From Gloeobacter kilaueensis JS1 (GTDB lineage Bacteria > Cyanobacteriota > Cyanobacteriia > Gloeobacterales > Gloeobacteraceae): a DNA stretch of 64,000 nucleotides. The stretch spans positions 2,914,001-2,978,000 of the forward strand of contig NC_022600.1 in the NCBI RefSeq assembly GCF_000484535.1, given 5' to 3'. Below are positions 60,527-64,000 of the stretch, in pieces (the first letter of the stretch is position 1; each line of letters starts with the position of its first letter). Both the position numbers and the translations under genes were made by a program. The notes under the pieces are model-generated. The model was not told the DNA's origin and made no database searches. It saw only the letters and a list, made by a program, of their open reading frames with translations.

Positions 60527-60573
60527 TTGACGAGAATTTCTCTTTCTGCTACTAACAGATATTATTAGTTAGT
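60527..60573 (+). promoter_or_regulatory. parDE promoter overlapping an operator palindrome
   Basis: TTGACG (60527-60532) and TACTAA (60550-60555) are 17 bases apart. The -10 runs into the inverted repeat ACTAAC (60551-60556) ... GTTAGT (60568-60573), a likely ParD binding site for autoregulation. Confidence 0.55.
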
Positions 60574-60585
60574 GGAACCTGTTCT

Positions 60586-60852
60586 ATGCCCACCAGCGTG
60601 GCCCTTGGGGAACACTTCGAGGCTTTTATCAAAGCTCAGCTCGCTTCAGGACGTTACAACAATGCCAGCGAAGTTGTCCGTGCTGGACTACGGCTGCTTG
60701 AAGAACAGGAAAAGCTGGAAGAACTCCGCCGCGCCGAACTGAGGGCAGCAGTCCAGGAAGGTATAGATAGTGGTCCTGGTCGTTCGGTCGAGGCTGTTAT
60801 TGCTGAGCTGCGTGCCAGGCGCTCTGCTCAGCGCGATCAACGCCAGGTCTGA
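60586..60852 (+). CDS. parD: ParD-type antitoxin
   Basis: An 88-residue ribbon-helix-helix antitoxin: MPTSVALGEHFEAFIKAQLASGRYNNASEVVRAGLRLLEEQE is the DNA-binding part, followed by a Glu/Arg-rich helix that would wrap the toxin. It overlaps parE by TGATG, the usual coupling, and lies behind a palindromic operator. Function is type II antitoxin and autorepressor by family. Confidence 0.93.
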   Translation: MPTSVALGEHFEAFIKAQLASGRYNNASEVVRAGLRLLEEQEKLEELRRAELRAAVQEGIDSGPGRSVEAVIAELRARRSAQRDQRQV

Positions 60853-61141
60853 TGCAGGTTGTTCTCTCAAAGCGCGCCGAGCTTGACCTCGAAGAGATCA
60901 CCAGTTTCATCGCCCTAGACGATCCAGCCGCTGCAGAACGCTTTGAAGATAAATTGCTGGAACACACCCGTGCTATCGGTCTGGCCCCGCTCGCATACAG
61001 GGCACGACCGGATTTGGGAGCCAATATCCGCTCGTGCGCTCATGGTCGTTACCTTATTTTTTCTCCGTTGATCCAAGCTCGGTAACGATCCTGCGCATTC
61101 TGCACGGCGCACGGGATATCGAGAACATCTTCAACTCCTGA
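60852..61141 (+). pseudogene. parE: ParE-type toxin, frameshifted in a T run
   Basis: The first 70 residues (MQVVLSKRAELDLEEITSFIALDDPAAAERFEDKLLEH...) are a normal ParE/RelE-superfamily toxin. After HGRYLIF the frame is lost at six T (61057-61062) and stops at 61083-61085. One more T restores FSVDPSSVTILRILHGARDIENIF and a stop at 61139-61141, the usual ParE ending. The toxin tail that contacts the target is missing in the printed frame. A real mutation, phase variation or a sequencing error are all possible. Confidence 0.85.
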
Positions 61142-61214
61142 ATGCGCCATCACATACAGAGTAAGAGCATCAGTGGTGGGTCGGGTTCTTGCAATGGAAG
61201 TGCTTGCAAAAGAG

Positions 61215-63962
61215 TTAGCCACCGAGCGTAAAGCGGCCTCCGAGGCGGAAGGTGGTGCCTGGTGCCGGGTTGGCGTCGAGGTACTCGTACTGGGTGTCGG
61301 TGATGTTGAAGACGCTCGCTGTCATAGTAAAGGCGGTGGTAATCGGAATCTCGAGGTTGAGATCGAGGGTGAGCCAGGAGGGCACCCGCGAGGAGTTGTC
61401 GCCCCGAAAGCGATATTTGCCGTCGTCATAGCGACCGAGCAAGGTAGCGCTCAGGCCCTTGTTGGTATAGGTGAGGGCGGCAATCACGCTGTTGAAGGGC
61501 AGGTTGTAGTCCTGGAACTCCTTGTAGTTGGGGTAGGTAACGCTGTCGATGTCGTCGCTGTAGTTGCCGTAGGGGCGCGCATCGACGTTCGTCCAGACCA
61601 CCCGCAGACGCCACTGATCGGCGAACTGCCAGTCGCCAGAAAATTCGATGCCGCTGCCTCTGTAGCTGCCGAGGTTGATCGTCTGGGAGATGGTGACCGG
61701 TTCGCCGTTACCCGGTGCAAAATTCGGGTTAAAGAAGGTCTGGTTGTTGAACTTGTTATCGACGTAGGTGTCGAAGTAGGTGAGCTTGAAGGCGAGGTTG
61801 CGCGCCGGGCTCCAGTCCACGCCGATGTCGTAGGTGATGCCGGTTTCCGGTTTGAGGCTGGGGTTGGGCAAGCCCGTGTTCTGACCGTAGGTGCCGGTAG
61901 TGACGTAGAGGTTGAGCAGGCTGGCGGAGTTGAAGACCTGGGAGTAGTTGCCCCGCAGCGACAGGTTGTCAGAAAGGTTGACCCGCACACCGGCTGCCGG
62001 GGTGAGAATCGAACCGAACTGGTCGCTGTTGGTGTAGCGCAGGCCGACGTTGGTGGTCAACAACTTGCTGAAGATGATGTCATCGACCACAAAGACCGAG
62101 AGGCGGCTGGTCGAAAAACCTTTGTTGAAGTAGCTCAACAGTTCGTTGTTGTCGCCGCGCACGTTCTCCTGGTAGTCGAGCTTGTCCTGGACGTAGTTGA
62201 CCCCGGCGCTGAGGATCTGGCCGGGGGAAAGCTGAACGTTGTAGCTGCTCTGGACTTCGTAGCGCTGGCCGACGACGTAGGGCCGCAGCAGATTTGCGCC
62301 GATCAATAGCTCACCGGCTCCACTGGCGGTACTACCGTTAGCAGCAATACCTCCCAGCAGGTCAGAGTTATAGAAGTAAAGCGGGTCGCGATAAAAGTGC
62401 AGTGCCTGGCGGTAGTACAGAAAGTACGTGTTGAGCGACTGGGAAGAATTGATGTCCCAGTCCCAACTGAAGGTAAATTCTGATTCGCTCGATGAGCGCT
62501 GGCGAAAAAAGGCGTCCTCGCCCTGGGCCTGCTCAGCCGACGGGTAGCTAAAGCCCGGTTTGAAGCTGATCCGGCCATTGTAGCTGTTGCTGTAGGAGTA
62601 AGGCAGCGCCAGGGTCGAGGAGGCGGTGACGGGCAGGTAGGTCTGCAGCGGACAGCGCTGCTCGCGACCAGAAATATCGACGGGCAAAAAGCGATCGAAG
62701 TTGTAGGTGCCGTTTTTGGTGGCGGTTGGTCCGGCGATGATCCCGCAGGCGTTGTAGTCGAAGTAGCCGGGACTGCGATCGTCGATGAGCAGGTTGTGCT
62801 GGTTGAAGCGGAAGCTCAGCTTGTTGTTGGTGGTCGGCTTGTAGATGAGCTTGGCCATGTAATTGTCGTTGCCGACGTGGGATTCGTTGTTGATCCCCTG
62901 GACTTTGAGAGGCGGGCCGACCTCCGGCTTCAAGTAACCGTACAGCGAGGTGCCATCTGGAAAGCCGCCGTTGAGGCAGGTGCCGAAAGCGTCAAAATCT
63001 GCAGCGTTGTCGGAGTTGCAGCCGGGGTTTCTAGCCACGTCGTTGGGGCCATAAAACTGGGGCGTGCGCGGCAGGGTAAAGCCAAAGGGGTAGTTGTTTT
63101 GAGCAGCGATGCCGGTGAAGATCAAGTTGTAGGCAAAGATGTCGTCGCCGCCGGAGAACTTGGCCACTGTCCGATTGAACGAATAGCTGCCGTACTCATA
63201 GCTGACGGTGAGCCTGGGCCGGCCCTTGGGCGTCTCGGTGATCAAGTTGATCACACCGCCCACCGAACCGGAACCGTAGCGCAGCGTCGAACCGCCCGTG
63301 ATCACCTCGATGCGCTCCAGATCGTCAAGAACGATCGCCGAAACGTCCGAGCGGCCATTGAAGGGCGAGCCGAGGCGCACACCGTCTCTGAGCACGACGT
63401 ACTCGGTGTCCGGGAAGCCTCTTAAAAAGTTGGCGCTCAAGTTGGACTGGCCACCCAGAGCCGGGGTGGAGTTGTTGAAGCCAGGAATCAGCAGCAGAGC
63501 GTCGGAGACGGTGACCGCTCCCTGGGCCTGAAAGTCCTCGCGCTTGACGATGTTGACCGATTGGGTGGAGTCGCGGGCGCGGGTGGGACGGCGGGTGGCG
63601 GTGACGGATACTTCGTCGAGAAAATTACTTTGATCTTCGTCCGGCCCAGCGGCGGTGGCCGCCGGCGGCTCCGGGAGGTCAGCAGGGCGCTTCTGGCTCA
63701 GTTTGGGCTCCAGCGGCTGTGTCCACTGCCAGGCGGACGGAATGTTCTGCAGATCGGCGGCACCGGTGCCTGAGGCTTCGCGCAGCAGATCGCGGAGGTG
63801 GGGTGTTGCCTCCTCACTGCTGCGCGCAAGACGATAGCCGTCGGGAACCACCGGCTCCGCCAGCGCCCGCCCCGCGCCCACAAGGGACAGCGAACCGGCC
63901 AGCAAGACCGCCACCGCCAGCACAGAGCCGGGACAGCTCATCAACTGTATATTTTTAGACAT
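61215..63962 (-). CDS. TonB-dependent outer-membrane receptor
   Basis: A 915-residue receptor. Leader with basic n-region MSKNIQLMSCPG then VLAVAVLLAGSLSLVGAGRALA; linker ending DEVSVTATRRPTRARDSTQSVNIVKREDF; plug QGAVTVSDALLLIPGF...SANFLRGFPDTEYVVLRDGVRLGSP...ERIEVITGGSTLRYGSGSVGGVINLIT; long barrel ending GTTFRLGGRFTLGG. It is a clear paralogue of the receptor at 37719. ATG at 63962 was taken over an adjacent TTG. Its leader is complementary to the Yfr1 core motif. Confidence 0.93.
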   Translation of the reverse strand: MSKNIQLMSCPGSVLAVAVLLAGSLSLVGAGRALAEPVVPDGYRLARSSEEATPHLRDLLREASGTGAADLQNIPSAWQWTQPLEPKLSQKRPADLPEPPAATAAGPDEDQSNFLDEVSVTATRRPTRARDSTQSVNIVKREDFQAQGAVTVSDALLLIPGFNNSTPALGGQSNLSANFLRGFPDTEYVVLRDGVRLGSPFNGRSDVSAIVLDDLERIEVITGGSTLRYGSGSVGGVINLITETPKGRPRLTVSYEYGSYSFNRTVAKFSGGDDIFAYNLIFTGIAAQNNYPFGFTLPRTPQFYGPNDVARNPGCNSDNAADFDAFGTCLNGGFPDGTSLYGYLKPEVGPPLKVQGINNESHVGNDNYMAKLIYKPTTNNKLSFRFNQHNLLIDDRSPGYFDYNACGIIAGPTATKNGTYNFDRFLPVDISGREQRCPLQTYLPVTASSTLALPYSYSNSYNGRISFKPGFSYPSAEQAQGEDAFFRQRSSSESEFTFSWDWDINSSQSLNTYFLYYRQALHFYRDPLYFYNSDLLGGIAANGSTASGAGELLIGANLLRPYVVGQRYEVQSSYNVQLSPGQILSAGVNYVQDKLDYQENVRGDNNELLSYFNKGFSTSRLSVFVVDDIIFSKLLTTNVGLRYTNSDQFGSILTPAAGVRVNLSDNLSLRGNYSQVFNSASLLNLYVTTGTYGQNTGLPNPSLKPETGITYDIGVDWSPARNLAFKLTYFDTYVDNKFNNQTFFNPNFAPGNGEPVTISQTINLGSYRGSGIEFSGDWQFADQWRLRVVWTNVDARPYGNYSDDIDSVTYPNYKEFQDYNLPFNSVIAALTYTNKGLSATLLGRYDDGKYRFRGDNSSRVPSWLTLDLNLEIPITTAFTMTASVFNITDTQYEYLDANPAPGTTFRLGGRFTLGG

Positions 63963-63967
63963 CAATT

Positions 63968-63978
63968 ACTCCTCACAC
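63968..63978 (-). promoter_or_regulatory. Ribosome site of the TonB receptor gene complementary to the Yfr1 core
   Basis: The minus strand reads GTGTGAGGAGT five bases before ATG. It contains the Shine-Dalgarno GAGGAG and is the exact 11-base complement of ACUCCUCACAC, the unpaired core I recall for the cyanobacterial small RNA Yfr1. Binding there would block translation (inference). Confidence 0.5.
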
Positions 63979-64000
63979 AGCAGGGGGCTCGATGCGCAAT

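Overview
The window looks like chromosome of a high-GC cyanobacterium, most likely Gloeobacter or a close relative. The lineage signals are a cyanobacterial-type Hfq, a high-light-inducible (HLIP) chlorophyll-binding protein, a Ycf39-like protein, a cyanobacterial FtsH and ClpC, TonB-dependent receptors, and an ECF sigma factor of the class paired with Ser/Thr kinases. The genus is inference from recalled protein style; no search was run.

Layout. 1-4045: the 3' end of ftsH with a terminator, a TolC-type outer-membrane protein, a small secreted protein and a SIMPL-domain protein. 4056-10084 (minus strand): a compact cluster of ECF sigma factor, Ser/Thr kinase with TolB-like and TPR regions, a 2OG-Fe(II) oxygenase carrying three identical-type 13-residue repeats, a second oxygenase-like protein and a Rossmann protein. 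10517-17719: folC, a lone LolD-type ATPase, hfq, lpdA, ppk and a site-2 protease. 17720-18365: a gene-free stretch with a candidate small RNA and a palindromic repeat. 18366-25437: two SRPBCC proteins, FKBP, a peroxiredoxin, a MoaD-like carrier beside thrC, rimI and clpC. 25512-28764: small membrane proteins and glgB. 28807-30240: a solo TnpB element. 30240-40481: membrane glycosyltransferase, alpha/beta hydrolase, GHL10 hydrolase, beta-barrel protein and a TonB receptor, with a second copy of the palindromic repeat. 40633-47314: pseudouridine synthase, TPR-glycosyltransferase, two more glycosyltransferases and an S9 peptidase. 47538-51653: small proteins, HLIP, a DUF2231 membrane protein, an SDR, a SnoaL-like protein and an acetyltransferase. 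51650-54400: a frameshifted glycosyltransferase whose end runs into a palindromic repeat that has itself been split by an IS110 element. 54588-58158: enolase, small conserved proteins and ycf39. 58243-63962: two TonB receptors flanking a ParDE pair whose toxin is frameshifted.

The strongest observation is that the IS110 element carries a readable bridge RNA. Four short guide segments in its left non-coding end match, respectively, the left target, right target, right element end and left element end, and each includes the CT core or part of it. The empty target site can be rebuilt from an intact copy of the same repeat elsewhere in the window. Other leads are a 2OG oxygenase with an internal proline-rich repeat array that could be its own substrate, and outer-membrane gene leaders complementary to the conserved Yfr1 small-RNA motif. 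A promoter-terminator pair that would make an RNA of about 87 nt, and the thrC-moaD pairing, also deserve checking.
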